Below are positions 1 through 10,978 of a stretch of DNA of 64,000 nt, in pieces. The first letter of the stretch is position 1, and every line of letters begins with the position of its first letter. The stretch comes from Tetracentron sinense (lineage: Eukaryota; Streptophyta; Magnoliopsida; Trochodendrales; Trochodendraceae): positions 8,171,072 to 8,235,071 of the forward strand of contig CM026566.1 of NCBI GenBank assembly GCA_015143295.1, read 5' to 3'. The notes below the pieces were generated by a model, which was given only the letters and a program-made list of their open reading frames with translations, did no database searches and was not told the DNA's origin. Made by a program: the position numbers and the translations under genes.

Positions 1-2953
1 GACTCTGGCAATGATCGGGAGATGACACATGATTTGACATAGTCAGAGGACATCTTGAAAGATGGCTGATCCAATGAGCATGAGAACTCTGGTGGTAGTC
101 GGTAGATGATTCATGACTTGGAGTTGAATGCCTCTTTTACTTACGTGATTTAACAGGGGATTCACTTTTACAGGGCAAATGGCTTTTCACCACAAGGGTA
201 GAATATGATGCTAGACAGCTTTGTCCCGTTGTGATATTGATGAAGCTGGGCTTTAAACCTTACGATGTGTGGAGTCAGGCTTTGCCAAGGACCTGGGGTC
301 GCTTTGCTAATAAAACCTGCTCTGCCTTGATCTGGAGGTACTCCTGTCAAGTGTTTTCTACTTATCCATTGTTTTCCCTTGGAATAGCCAAGTCTGAGTT
401 CGCATAATTTTTGTGTAATGAGGCCATTTCTGGTTTTCACTCATGTCTGCGAAGTTGATGGGTTTTCCTCCCTTTTTTGCCCCTGGCAACAAGACCAGGT
501 CTGGGGTTCACGTAATTTTGCGCACCAATGCTATTCCTAGTTTTTACTGGGCGCGCGATGGATTTGAATGAAGCTCTGCTCCCGTCATTGCCTTAGATAT
601 CAGTATCTTGCTTTTGGATACTTGTCAGATAAGTTGCTTGCACTCTTAGTTTCTAGGGGATCTAGGAGGACTTGTAATAGTACGAAATGTAGACTTGGGG
701 ACTGAAGTTTTGGACACCCTGAGATTGCTCTTGCTGTAATTGATTTGCACCCTTTTTTTTGCTCTACTAGGAGAATTCTTCTCTTTGGTAGAGGCTGACT
801 TTAGGGATTTTTCTCCATTCGAAACAGACTCATTTGAGGAGTTTTGTCGAGAGAGATTGACTCTGTTGGGGAAATTTTCAGGAGAGGTTGTATCCGAAAG
901 ATGTATGGAGATTGATTCTGCTAGGGAGAGAGTTAGGAGAGATTGTCTCTGTGGGGATTCTTTGACTTTGAGAATGTTTCAACTTCTATTTTGGATTTTC
1001 CTTTGATGGAAATTTATCTTCTTTGGTTGAAGCTGCTTTCGCCGGGGGTCTGCCCCTTTGGTGACCGCACCTGATTGTCAGGTTACCTACGTACTTTTTG
1101 TAAGATCAGGTCATGACGTAGTTCAGGCTAGCGCCACAAATGGCAAGGGAGGGTGTCCCTAATAAAAGGTTTCCTTGAAAAAAGGTTGTTAGGCTCAAGG
1201 GGCTAATTAGCAGACTTTGTTTTGATTTGATTGCGGCTTAGATGGTTGGGGAGAAGGGGAGTGTACTAAGGATGGCCTCCTGTCCTTTCCTAAAATGGCT
1301 AAAAATGCAAGCGTTATCAGACCAGACCCTAAGTGCTATACTCTGATTTTTGCTCATTTGATAAGGCTCGGGGTCTGCAGATCCGATCAATAAGGCCCCT
1401 AGCATTTGCAGTGCAAGGCATTTGTCCCTGGTTTGTAGATCTGTGCAGTTGTCTGAAGTTGTCACTAACTTGTTCCGGCACTGGTGATTCTTGATTAAAG
1501 AGGCAGTCCTGCTTGCTATTGTATTTAGGATTGCCCCAATCAAGACTAGGCAAGTTGCTCCCTGCTTCAAGTATTGATGGTGGCAGGATTTCAATCTCAT
1601 GGTTCTAGGAGAGTTTTGCCCCTGTATGCTTTTCAGATCTTGACTGAGTCCAGAGATTGTGCCGGATGACCGAAGACGGGCTTATCCCTTGCTCTTGATT
1701 GTCCTCTACCCTTGGCGTGACGAGGTTTTGACCTTTGCATACATAGGGTTGCTACCCAGCTCTGTACAGGATGAGGTTTCTATATGAGAATTGTGCTCTT
1801 TGTCATATTCAACCCCCAAGGGTTGTGGGTTTGATTATCTGTTTAAGTCACTTCTTGTTAAAGAAAATAAGTTAAATCAGCATTCAGCTATGCTAGGCAA
1901 GCACAAAAAGGGAGATGAGACTTTTGAGGGAAAGAGTGATTTTATTGAATTGAAAGAGCTGGACTCTGGACTGGACTCGTACAGGGGCCACTGCGGCCAA
2001 CTCTTACAGAATAGAAAACCTAAACTAAGACTGACTTAGACTTGGCTTGGTTCTGATCAACCAAACTCAGCATCTTGCTTTCTGGTCTCCTCTTCCTGAT
2101 TGACTGGTGGAGACATTGCTCTAGGTGACACAAAGGCGGCTTGTTGATGGGGTAAGGCGGGGATGGGGTTCGCAGGGTTATCAGTTATCAAGCCCATAGT
2201 TGAGTTTGCCTTCATCGATTAGGTCTTGGACTACATTTTTTAGAGTGATGCAGCGATCAATGAAATGTCCAGGGCCTTGATGAAAAGCACAATGTTCATA
2301 CTCCTGGTAATTATGGTTTCTTTTGTTTAAGGGTAGTAGCAGGGTAGGGCTGTGGAGTGTGACCACTTGTATTTTACTGAGAAGTGGTTACAGTTGGCTT
2401 AGTGGTGAGGGTAGACGAGTGAAATGTCTAGGTTGTGCTGCTGGGTTAGATGTATTTGTCTGAAAGGTAGGGGGGCAAATCTGGGTTTGCCCTTGTGCCA
2501 CCAGGGGTTTGTTGAGAGCGGCAGTCACATCTAGGAGGAGATACTTGATTTCTTTGATATCCTATCCATGACTGAGAAGGGTTCTCATGATGATTATTTA
2601 GCCGCTCGATGCTTCTCCATGCTCCATTGCTTTGGTCCTTGAGTTGCCACCTCGGTAAGGTAGAATTTGGAAACATAGAGCGAGTCAATATCGTGGTAAG
2701 GTAGGCAAATGTAAGATACATGAGCATGGGCGGGTCAAACCTAATGAATGAGGTGAGACTCGAAATAGAAAAGGACTCGACCCTAAACAACACTCCCGAT
2801 GAGATAAATAGGGTGAAGAATAGACGTGGTTTGCATGCCATGGTTGGGTCATTTTTGGGAGTGCTGCTAACTACATGATGCATGGACGGAGATAGGCTAA
2901 ACTCTCCAAATGCATGAGTGATGTTAGGTGCAGTGCAATATCAGTGATGCCTG
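1..2953. other. Degenerate repeat-like sequence, no recognisable gene
   Basis: No reading frame here matches a protein I recognise except the gag fragment annotated separately at about 2181-2366. The open frames are short, overlap on both strands and show no start, splice or domain pattern of a host gene. Given that fragment and the retroelements next door, I infer old retroelement remains, with low confidence for the part below 2100. The right limit is the outer end of the copia LTR that begins at 2954. Confidence 0.4.
2181..2366 (-). mobile_element. Ty3/gypsy gag fragment
   Basis: A minus-strand stretch reads CAFHQGPGH, then DRC and LKNVVQDLIDEG. This is the zinc-finger-like block (C, H, H, C spacing) plus the following helix found in gag of several plant Ty3/gypsy lineages. 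It is an isolated fossil; no protease, reverse transcriptase or integrase could be followed around it, and no terminal repeats were found. The clade is not resolved. Confidence 0.5.
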
Positions 2954-5156
2954 TGAAGGGAATCTAGATAAAAATTTATGCAGAAAACTGAATCCCGAAG
3001 ATCTTTAAACCATAGAAAGCAAATAATACTAACTACATGTTTAGATAATTACCTCGGTGAATGATGATCACCGGTGAAGCACAAAACAAGATGAACCATC
3101 AGAACTCTTTGTAGAGATTTCTCAAAGAAATACTCAAAGCTTGATCCTCTATCTTCGTTATCCCGCGAAGCTTTTGAATCTCTACTTGGTATTGAAGAAA
3201 CAAAGAGAAGAAGATTGTTTGAGTAGACTTTTTATCTCACAAAACCTTAGGGTTTAAAAACCCTAGCCTTCAATAAACATGGAGAGACCTTATGAAGCTC
3301 ATGAAGATTTGGAGAGAACTATTCTCTCAAGTATAGCTCATGGTTTTGGGGGGAGAGAAAAAATAATTGGAATGCTATGTCCACACAGTTTGGGTATGGG
3401 TCTATATATAGGCTTGGATCAAATCCTAATCCTAATCTAATTAGTTGTTATCCCTTTTAGAGTTATTAAATAATGATAACTCTTATCATTAATTAATTAA
3501 ACTCCTAGCTTATCTATAACTAATTTAGTTATAACAAATTTTCTAATATAGGAGCCATTTTCACAAAAGGATTCCTTAATTAATGGGAACTAACAAACTT
3601 CCTTAAAACAAGAGATCCTAATCTAATTAGGAAACCCCCAAAGAGGGGGGGGGGGCGTGAGCCAATGGAGTCTTACACTCCCAGTTTTGATAAAATTCCA
3701 ATCTTATCTTCTTGATTCTTGTTTTCCAAGTATTGGAATCTAATCCCATAAAATAAGGAATACTTACTTAGTAATTATTCAACTAACAAACTCCTAACTA
3801 ATTAGGAATCTCCATATAGGCGCCCACCCTAGGGAATTAATCCCATTGGCTTGGGCCCACCAATAAGTCCATTCTTGTTGGGTTTTATGGAAATGGGTAA
3901 AACCAATGTCGCCTTATATTGGGTTGATTAAATAATCATTATTATTATCCTTTAATTTAGATTAACATTTAATCTAAACCCTAGATTAACATTTAATCCA
4001 TTTTATAAAGATTAACTTTTAATCCTTTAAATTATAGATTAACATTTAATCTATTAATTGAGCTTGTATTTCTTATGTGAGCATCTCCACAGATTGCTCT
4101 GGGACATTCTAACCTTGGCTTACCCAATGTTATCCCATTGACCCTTAAATAGGAATGACATCGGAATTGCAAGTGACGTGAGATATCTATGTTCCAATTG
4201 AATCCCAGTGTAAGAACATTAACCATTAAGGATCTCGCCACATGAACTTTTTAATTCGAATTGATCCTTCCAATAACATTATCTCTAATGGGCCTTCGAG
4301 ATTAATATACTATCTAACTCATAGCCCATTGTACATCATCCGGGTTTCCAAGACTTCTGATTAAGCCATGAGAAATCATTTCTCATGTAAAACATTTTGA
4401 GAAAAACTTTTAATATGTATAATATATTTTATTCAAAATATATTTCAAACTTGTTTGATTTCAAAATCACTTGTGCAGGATTTAAGCTTAATCAATTGTT
4501 TTACCCGGAACTTGGAGAATCTCTCAATTTAATGAGCATAAATTTCTTGTTTGAAATTCATTATGACTTGAACAACTTTCTGATTATCCAACTGTTATCT
4601 TATCGTAGTCCCTCAGTTAGAGAGTACTTAGGTGCAATCAAAATAGTCAGATTACTGTTCAGTTATAAATGAACTCATTAGATCTAAGGATCATCAAAAC
4701 TATTCAATGTGAATGAGAGACCAACTATGTGGTAGTATGTTTATGCAAGAGGTCTCTCATTGCATGCAATCAGTTAGTGTACATTTAAGCACCTCTATGC
4801 TGATGTGTAGTCTCCACTACAATAGTTTGAGATAAAACTATATCTCAACCATTGAGAATATCTTAGCATTGTGGTAGCCATATAAGTGAAGTGCCCAGCT
4901 TCACCCATAGCTGTGAGTCTATAAGGTATAAGGAACTGGAAAGCTAAATCTGTCTGTGATAGTCTGATACCTATCCCATAACTTTCCTACAATATATCCT
5001 ATGGACCTTTGTCGATATCTCATATTGTATAGATCATCTCATGATCATGGTCAATTACCCATAATGAATTCACAATAGATAAAGAAGATGTTTCTATTAA
5101 TCTAATTAATAAGAATCTTACAATCTAAATGACTTTTCTAGGCATTATATCTAACA
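2954..5156 (-). repeat. LTR of copia element A
   Basis: A 2.2-kb LTR running, on the minus strand, from TGTTAGATATAATGCC at 5156 to CCCTTCA at 2954. The ends were set by comparison with the second copy of the family (9023-9185 plus 23444-25485), which shares both termini and the interior. A TATA-like box (minus strand) lies at about 3401-3410. Unlike other LTRs in this window it carries no array of CG-centred palindromes upstream of that box. Confidence 0.85.
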
Positions 5157-6371
5157 ATCTCCCACTTGCCCTAAAAGTCACTGTGACATAGATTTCAATC
5201 TCATACTATCTAAGTGTGTTACAAATATATTTTATCTGATAAAGCTTTAGTCATCGGGTCAGCAACATTAAGTTGAGACTTAATCTTTGTAACATTAATA
5301 TCTTGCCTCTCAATGATCTGACGAATGAGATGATACTTCCGCTCCACATGTTTCATTTTCTTGTGGCTCCTAGGTTCTTTGCTATGAGCTACTGCACCAT
5401 TACTATCACAAAAGAGAGTGATAGGTTTAAGTGCTGAAGGAACATTTCCTAGCTCTTGCAAAAACCTTCTGAACCAGACTGCTTCTATTACTGCTTCAGA
5501 AGCTGCAATATATTCTGTTTCTGTTGTGGAGTCTGCAATAATCTTCTGCTTTATACTGCGCCAACTGACAGCAGCACCACCCAGTGTGAACACATACCCA
5601 GATGTGGAAGCTCTATTGTCTGGATGAGATCGGAAATCAGAATCAGTATAACTCAATCCAACTAGATCTTCTGATTGAAAAGTAAGCACATAATCCCTAG
5701 TTCTTTTCAGATACTTCTTGATGTGCTTCACAGCAGTCCAATGATTAACCCCTGGATCACTTTGGAACCGACTAACAACTCCCACTGCAAGGCTCCTAAC
5801 TACAGAAGCATAAGAGCTCTTCTTCATCTAGTCGATCTCATCAACTGATGTAGGAGCCATCTTTTTAGACAAAGTAACACCATGTCTAATTTGAATGAGA
5901 GTTGTCTTACAATCACTCATATTGTACCTAGACAAAATCTTGTCAATGTAAGAAGTTTGGCTCAATCCCAACATTCGGCATTTTCTATCTTTCAGAATCT
6001 TTATTCCGCGAATATAGGATGCCTCTCCCAAATCTTTCATTGAGAAATGCTGAGAAAGCCAAATCTTGATTGATGACAACATCCCTACATCATTCCCAAT
6101 GAGTAAGATATCATCCAAATATAGAATAAGGTATACTACCGCTCACCCACTATCCTTCTTGTACAAGATTCTTTCATATTCTTTAGGAATCCAAATTCTT
6201 TGATCGAAAGATCAAATCTTTGGTTCCAGCTTCTAAAAGCTTGTTTCAAACCATATATCGACTTATTAAGCTTGTATATCATGTTCTCCTGGTTAGGAGC
6301 AATGAAGCCCTCAGGTTGCTTCATATAGATGTCTTCATCTAACATTCTATTAAGGAAAGCAGTTTTGATAT
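2954..6371 (-). mobile_element. Ty1/copia element A, 3' half only
   Basis: This is the 3' part of a minus-strand copia element. Reading on the minus strand there is reverse transcriptase (KTAFLN near 6370, YGLKQA near 6250, MDDILLIGNDVG near 6110), then RNase H with DSDFRSHPDNRASTSGY, SWRSIKQ and TEYIAASEA (about 5830-5220), a purine tract, and a 2.2-kb LTR. Gag, protease, integrase and the 5' LTR are missing. The coding part is broken at a few points. The LTR is roughly a tenth diverged from its sister copy in element C, so it is not recent. The internal end at about 6371 abuts gypsy-like block B'. Confidence 0.85.
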
Positions 6372-7102
6372 CGCGCCCCAAACTACCCCTTAGGAGTTAA
6401 GGGATACTTTAGAGGTGACTATACGTATCTGCCAAACCATCCTGTAATGAACAAGGCTAAACATGATATAATAATTCAAATAAGCAGGGTGCGGAAGCAA
6501 ATCTTGAGTGCGGAAGCGTGAACTAACTTTTTCTTTTCTTCTATAACTCCAAAATAGTATTCCAAGTTAACATATACAAAACATATCAAGTCAGAGGTGG
6601 ACATGCCCACCTATCGAAATATCAAAATATACAAAAGAACTCTCTCGGGGTCTCCTCTCAACAGTAGTCCAGGTATTGCCACACGTCCAAATCCCTATCC
6701 TCCTAAGACTGCAACGGGATAGGTGGCTCCCTCTCCTCTACGTCCTCTTCCTCGACCCAAGGCTCAGGGTCGAGGATATCCACGGAACCTACCAACATAA
6801 AAGTACGGCTGAGCATGGAATACTCAGTGAGTACAAGCTACTAGCTAACCATAGCAATAACAAAAGCATAACAACAGTGAACACGATACGAAATATCAAT
6901 TAAAGTAATACTAGCAGCATAAGATAAATAGTATTGAACACAAAGCAATATCAATATCTTGACATGCATGCATGAATGCGAAACATCGGTAAAACTCATG
7001 TTGGGAAACCCTTTTCATGTCTCGGTCTTGCTTGTGAAAATCATGCATGCGTATCTGTCTTGTCTTGTATTTCATGTCTTGACTTATTCTTGACTTGTAT
7101 AC

Positions 7103-7372
7103 TTGTGAGCTAGAGGCTAGCACCCGCACATCCCTGGGGTACCAACCTCCTTGATATTTCCTTCACTTGTGAGACAGAGGCTAGCACCCTTCGTTTGGGC
7201 TACCAACCTCCTTGACATGTACTTGTTCTCTTTCACTTGTGAGCCAGAGGCTAGCACCCTTCACTTGGGATACCAACCTCCTTGACGTGTTCTTGTTTTA
7301 TTCACTTGTGAGCCAGAGGCTAGCACCCTTCACTTGGGCTACCAACCTCCTTGACATATGCTTGTTTTCTTA
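7103..7372. repeat. Tandem repeat, four units of 61-70 bp
   Basis: Four imperfect units, each with CACTTGTGAGCCAGAGGCTA, then AGCACCC and a TACCAACCTCCTTGA block. Unit starts are near 7103, 7164, 7234 and 7303. The array sits inside B'; the sister LTR B has a different tandem array (about 21610-21840) in the corresponding place, so this part of the LTR turns over quickly. Confidence 0.8.
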
Positions 7373-8069
7373 TTTGATTTATCATGTACAAATACCATTG
7401 AAAAACCCGGTTCATGAATGCATGAGTACTTGTGTGCTTGTCAATAGTGGCAACCATGATGACATGAGCAATTTAAAGAAATGACATATGACATTTTAAA
7501 TTCTAATTCTAACATAAGGAAAATAGGCAAGCATATAAAACATTGAATCAATTTATCATTTTAGGGAAAATCACACAAGCCCTACTTTCATATTCTTCCT
7601 TAAAATCCATTAATTTCTTATTTAGGCATTTTATCAAACACTTGACATGCACCCTTCATAGTCATGTTATTTCCATTTCTTAGATCGTATATTCATTCAC
7701 ACATAACACCACATTCATACGGCATCCAATCACCTTATCCCATCATACGTTCATACATCCCACCATTTACATTCTTCTTGTTTATATTTAGAGAAAATAG
7801 TGCATCTCAAAGGAAAAGGGAAGAATATAAGATTAACATCATAATTTGGTTTAGAAAATCTAGGTTATTGCTTAAGAAAGTTAGTAGGGTGTACTAACTT
7901 TTAAACTTGGAGGAGAACTTGAGGGAAGATGAGATTAGATCCTTTGAGTAGAAAATCCTTGCTTGAGATGGGTTTTGAGCAAAACCTTAACTCTTCATTT
8001 CTCTCATTTCTCTAAATCTCCCCATATAAGCCTTGAGGGTTTATGAAACCCTCACCCACGGATTTGGGG

Positions 8070-8307
8070 TTTATATAGAAAGTGGGGTGGTCAAATGACC
8101 ATCCTACCCTTAAAATCTTGGCTAAAATAGACCAAATAGGCAAAGTACTCGAGGAGCGGTCGATCGGTAGGCTAGCGGTCGACCGGTTGACTGGAGCGGT
8201 CGATCGGTCCAAAACCCCTCTCTGGAAAATTCCCCCATACAAAATTAGTGCGATAGCGGTCAACCGGTAGGCTACGGGTCGACCGGTGGCTGGAACGGTC
8301 GACCGGT
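8070..8307 (-). promoter_or_regulatory. B' promoter: 3+3 palindromes upstream of TATA box
   Basis: Six copies of a CGGTCGACCG-type palindrome (some CGGTCGATCG) have TCGA (or TCAA) centres at 8160, 8179, 8200, then 8260, 8279 and 8299. Steps within each trio are 19-21 bp. Read on the minus strand they lie upstream of a CTATATAAA box at about 8070-8078, roughly 80 bp from the nearest palindrome. The 60-bp gap between trios holds CTCTCTGGAAAA-like and CATACAAA words that also occur in the gap of element E's LTR. The promoter role is inferred from position. Confidence 0.65.
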
Positions 8308-9022
8308 TGGTCTATGTTTTGCCCATTTTGCTGATTTTCCTCATTTTTCCACTTTGGTGTTTTGGCCATATCTTTTGACTCGTTAGTCGGATTTTGACGA
8401 TTCAACTTGCATTGGATTCGTCTTTCAAAAAGGAACATTTTTTATGTTTCAAAATTTTCAATTTCTCCCTTAGTTATTAATTAGACTACGTGAGAGGCCA
8501 ATTGACTATGAAAGTGTTATTCATTAAGTACGGAAAAGTTTGGGGTGCTACATTGTAGAACAACTCTCATTCCTTTTAGATATGGTGTTACGTTGTCTAA
8601 GAAGATGGCCCCTACATCAGCTGATGAGATCGAGCAAATGAAGAGGTGTTCTTATGCTTCGGCAGTTGGGAGCCTCATGTATGTCATGCTATGTACTAAA
8701 CCGGATATCTGTCATGCAGTGGGAGTTGTTAGTCGGTTCCAAAGCAATCCAAGTATCAGATAATTGGACTGCTATGAAGCACGTCATGAAGTACCTGAAA
8801 AGGACTATGGATTATGTGCTTACTTTTCACTTAGAGGAAGTATCTTCTCATTAATAAGATTATTGAGAGATAAAGCAAGATATTATTGTTACAAAGATTA
8901 GGTCTCAACTTAATGTTGATGACCCGATGACTAAAGCTTTATCAGATAAAGTATTTCTAACACACTTAGATAGTATGGGATTGAAATCTATGACACGGTG
9001 ACTTTTAGGGCAAGTGGGAGAT

Positions 9023-9185
9023 TGTTAGACATGATACCCAGAAAAGTCATTTAGATTGTAAGATTCTTATTAATTTGATTAATAGAGACTTCTTCTTTAT
9101 CTATTGTTTATTCATTATGGGTAATTGACCATGATCATGAGATGATCTATACGACATGAGATATCAACAAAGGTCCTTAAGATAT
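9023..9185 (+). repeat. LTR of element C, first part
   Basis: Begins TGTTAGACATGATACCC right after a polypurine tract and matches the outer end of LTR A. Its last five bases, GATAT (9181-9185), are the target duplicated by element E. Confidence 0.88.
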
Positions 9186-10386
9186 TGAAATTTATCCAGA
9201 TCAATGATCTCTAAGACCTAGAGGGGGGGTGAATAGGTCTATCTAATAATTTCTAACCAATTTTAATTTTTCAATTTATATGTTTAGAAATCAATGAACA
9301 ATTCAATCAGACAATCCACACAAATCAAACACAGAAGATTTTTACGTGGAAAACCCTAACGGGAAAAAACCACGGGACCTTGTCCAGCAATAAACTTCAC
9401 TATGAAAAGATATCAAGTACAAGACAAGACCTTACCAAAACAGAACCGACGTTCTTAGGTATAGACTCTTACTCTTGATTTCCACGAACCAGCAGGTTCG
9501 ATCTCCGCCGTAGCAGCTTCGGTTCCACACCGACCAAATCTTTTCAAGCTACTTCAAAACCACGATCACACACGATCGATCTCCTTCCACGAAGGCTCCG
9601 GATCAAACACCGGACACACACACAAGGTGTAGGGTTGTGAATCAATTTAAGAAATTTCAAACCCTAGAGGGATCTCATACAGATCTGAGATCACACAATG
9701 CAAGATCAAAGGTTTAGATCTATACTTGCATTCTCTAGGATCTAAGAAAGAGGAGGGATCAACAAAGATCTAATAAAAGCAATAAGAAAAATCCTAGAAG
9801 AGTTTCTCAGACCTCTACTCTTTCAAAAATATCAAAGACACGAATTAGGTCTCCAAAAAGTTGTTTATATAGGGTTTAAAAAAGAATCCAGAAAAAGAAA
9901 CATTCTTTTTACGGGGACCGATCGATCGGTGCTCACTACGGATCGCTCGGTCCAAATGACCGATCGCTCGGTTATAAATCATCTCTCTGGAAAAATACCT
10001 CATACAAACTTTTTGTCCAGTAGATAGCCACCGATCGCTCGGTAGGCCACCGATCGATCGGTCCCAATACCGAGCGATCGGTTGAGACAGAATTTTGTTC
10101 AAACCATATGTCTTTTCATGTTTATTTGATTCAACTAAGATCAAACAACTTTGTTAGGTTTAAAACTATCCTCCTAGGTATGTTTAGAGTTATCTAAGCC
10201 AAAACCAACCTAGGTAGGGATCTCTAAGTCCATTACCTGTCTAGATCCAGAGTAGAAGCTTTTTCTTCTCTTTCTTCAATCTTCTTTAAGCTTTAGCTCT
10301 TCTCTTCTGACAAGTTGAACATGACTCGACTCACATGACCTATCTAATGATCACGGAATTTTCCAACACCTATTTAGGGATTTACA
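9186..10386 (-). repeat. 3' LTR of element E
   Basis: A 1201-bp LTR with TG/CA ends (minus strand TGTAAATCCC to AAATTTCA). By eye it differs from the right LTR at about ten single bases, one extra T, and an 18-bp palindrome-bearing unit present only on the right. Confidence 0.92.
9864..10082 (-). promoter_or_regulatory. E 3' LTR promoter: 3+3 palindromes and TATA box
   Basis: Six sites of the ACCGATCGATCGGT type start at 9917, 9938, 9959, then 10030, 10049 and 10069. Two are perfect 14-bp palindromes; the others carry CTCGG or CGAGC variants. Spacing within trios is 19-21 bp, about two helical turns. On the minus strand a CTATATAAA box follows at about 9864-9872, 45 bp from the nearest site. 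The right LTR carries the same array at about 22958-23143 with one added site. Enhancer function is inferred from layout. Confidence 0.7.
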
Positions 10387-10400
10387 ATCTCCCCCTTTGG
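10387..10400 (-). other. Polypurine tract of element E
   Basis: On the minus strand CCAAAGGGGGAGAT lies immediately against the LTR start TGTAAATCCC, the standard position of the plus-strand primer in copia elements. Confidence 0.85.
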
Positions 10401-10978
10401 CAATTCCGGAACAAAACACGACCGACTCACATACTAGGTTCAAATTTTCCCAATTGATTCAAAAATGAAAATTTGACCTTTACATGACTCAATAAAGAAA
10501 ATTACATGACACTTTCAACTTGTCATGTTTCACCAATCTTAGAACCTGTTTGCCTGCACATGCTCAACCAAAGACCTGTGAAGCATGGGAAATAATATTC
10601 AAAGCAATAATCCATAATACCCATATCCTATATCCATATCACAATAATAACAATGAAGTCCATGAAACATATTGAAACATATCCATATCACAATAATAAC
10701 AATGAAGTCCATGAAACCATCTTCTCCCCCTTTTTGACTCGAAATGCCAAAGGTGGAATATAAACAATAGAATTAAGGTAAAAGCAGGAGATAACATAAA
10801 CTCAGAGTAATATTGCAAACATGCAGAAGTATCCATGTCAATAACATCCATAAAAGGTTTGTACTGTGTACAACCAAGACAAAATACATCAAAAGTCACA
10901 AAATAAAACAAGGTCCACAGTAACCTCCTAAATAAAAACATGAAACTTAAGGAGTATCCTAGTTCAACAGTCTGACTG
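10401..10978 (-). other. Non-coding 3' region of element E
   Basis: Between the 3' LTR and the extra ORF there is no convincing coding frame. A tandem duplication with a period of about 49 bp (about 10630-10717) and a second purine tract (minus strand GGGGGAGA, about 10723-10736) are the only structures seen. Confidence 0.6.

Larger units (their letters stand above)
6372..8552 (-). repeat. Gypsy-type LTR-like block B'
   Basis: On the minus strand the block begins TGTAGCACCCCAAAC at 8552 and ends near a GGGGCG box at about 6374, matching the ends of solo LTR B (18858-22416: TGTAGAACCCC to GGGGCGTTACA). Shared interior landmarks are the block around AGTCAAAAG(A/T)TATGGCC (8360-8390 here), clustered palindromes upstream of a TATA box, short tandem repeats containing CTCACAAG, and a CTGAG/CTCAG stem-loop (6809-6827). 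It is shorter than B (2.2 against 3.6 kb). No internal coding region is attached, and no target duplication is visible because its two flanks belong to different copia copies. By its termini probably Tekay/Del-like gypsy; the clade is uncertain. Confidence 0.7.

Noticed and set aside
740-1006. 88-codon open frame as a gene
   Set aside because: No homology recognised, no splice or promoter context; typical of chance frames in repeat-derived sequence.
1238-1600. 120-codon minus-strand frame as a gene
   Set aside because: Overlaps another frame on the same strand, has no recognisable domain, and lies in degenerate sequence.
7103-7372. CRISPR-like regular repeat array
   Set aside because: The whole 61-70-bp unit is repeated, with no unique spacers, and it lies in a plant LTR.
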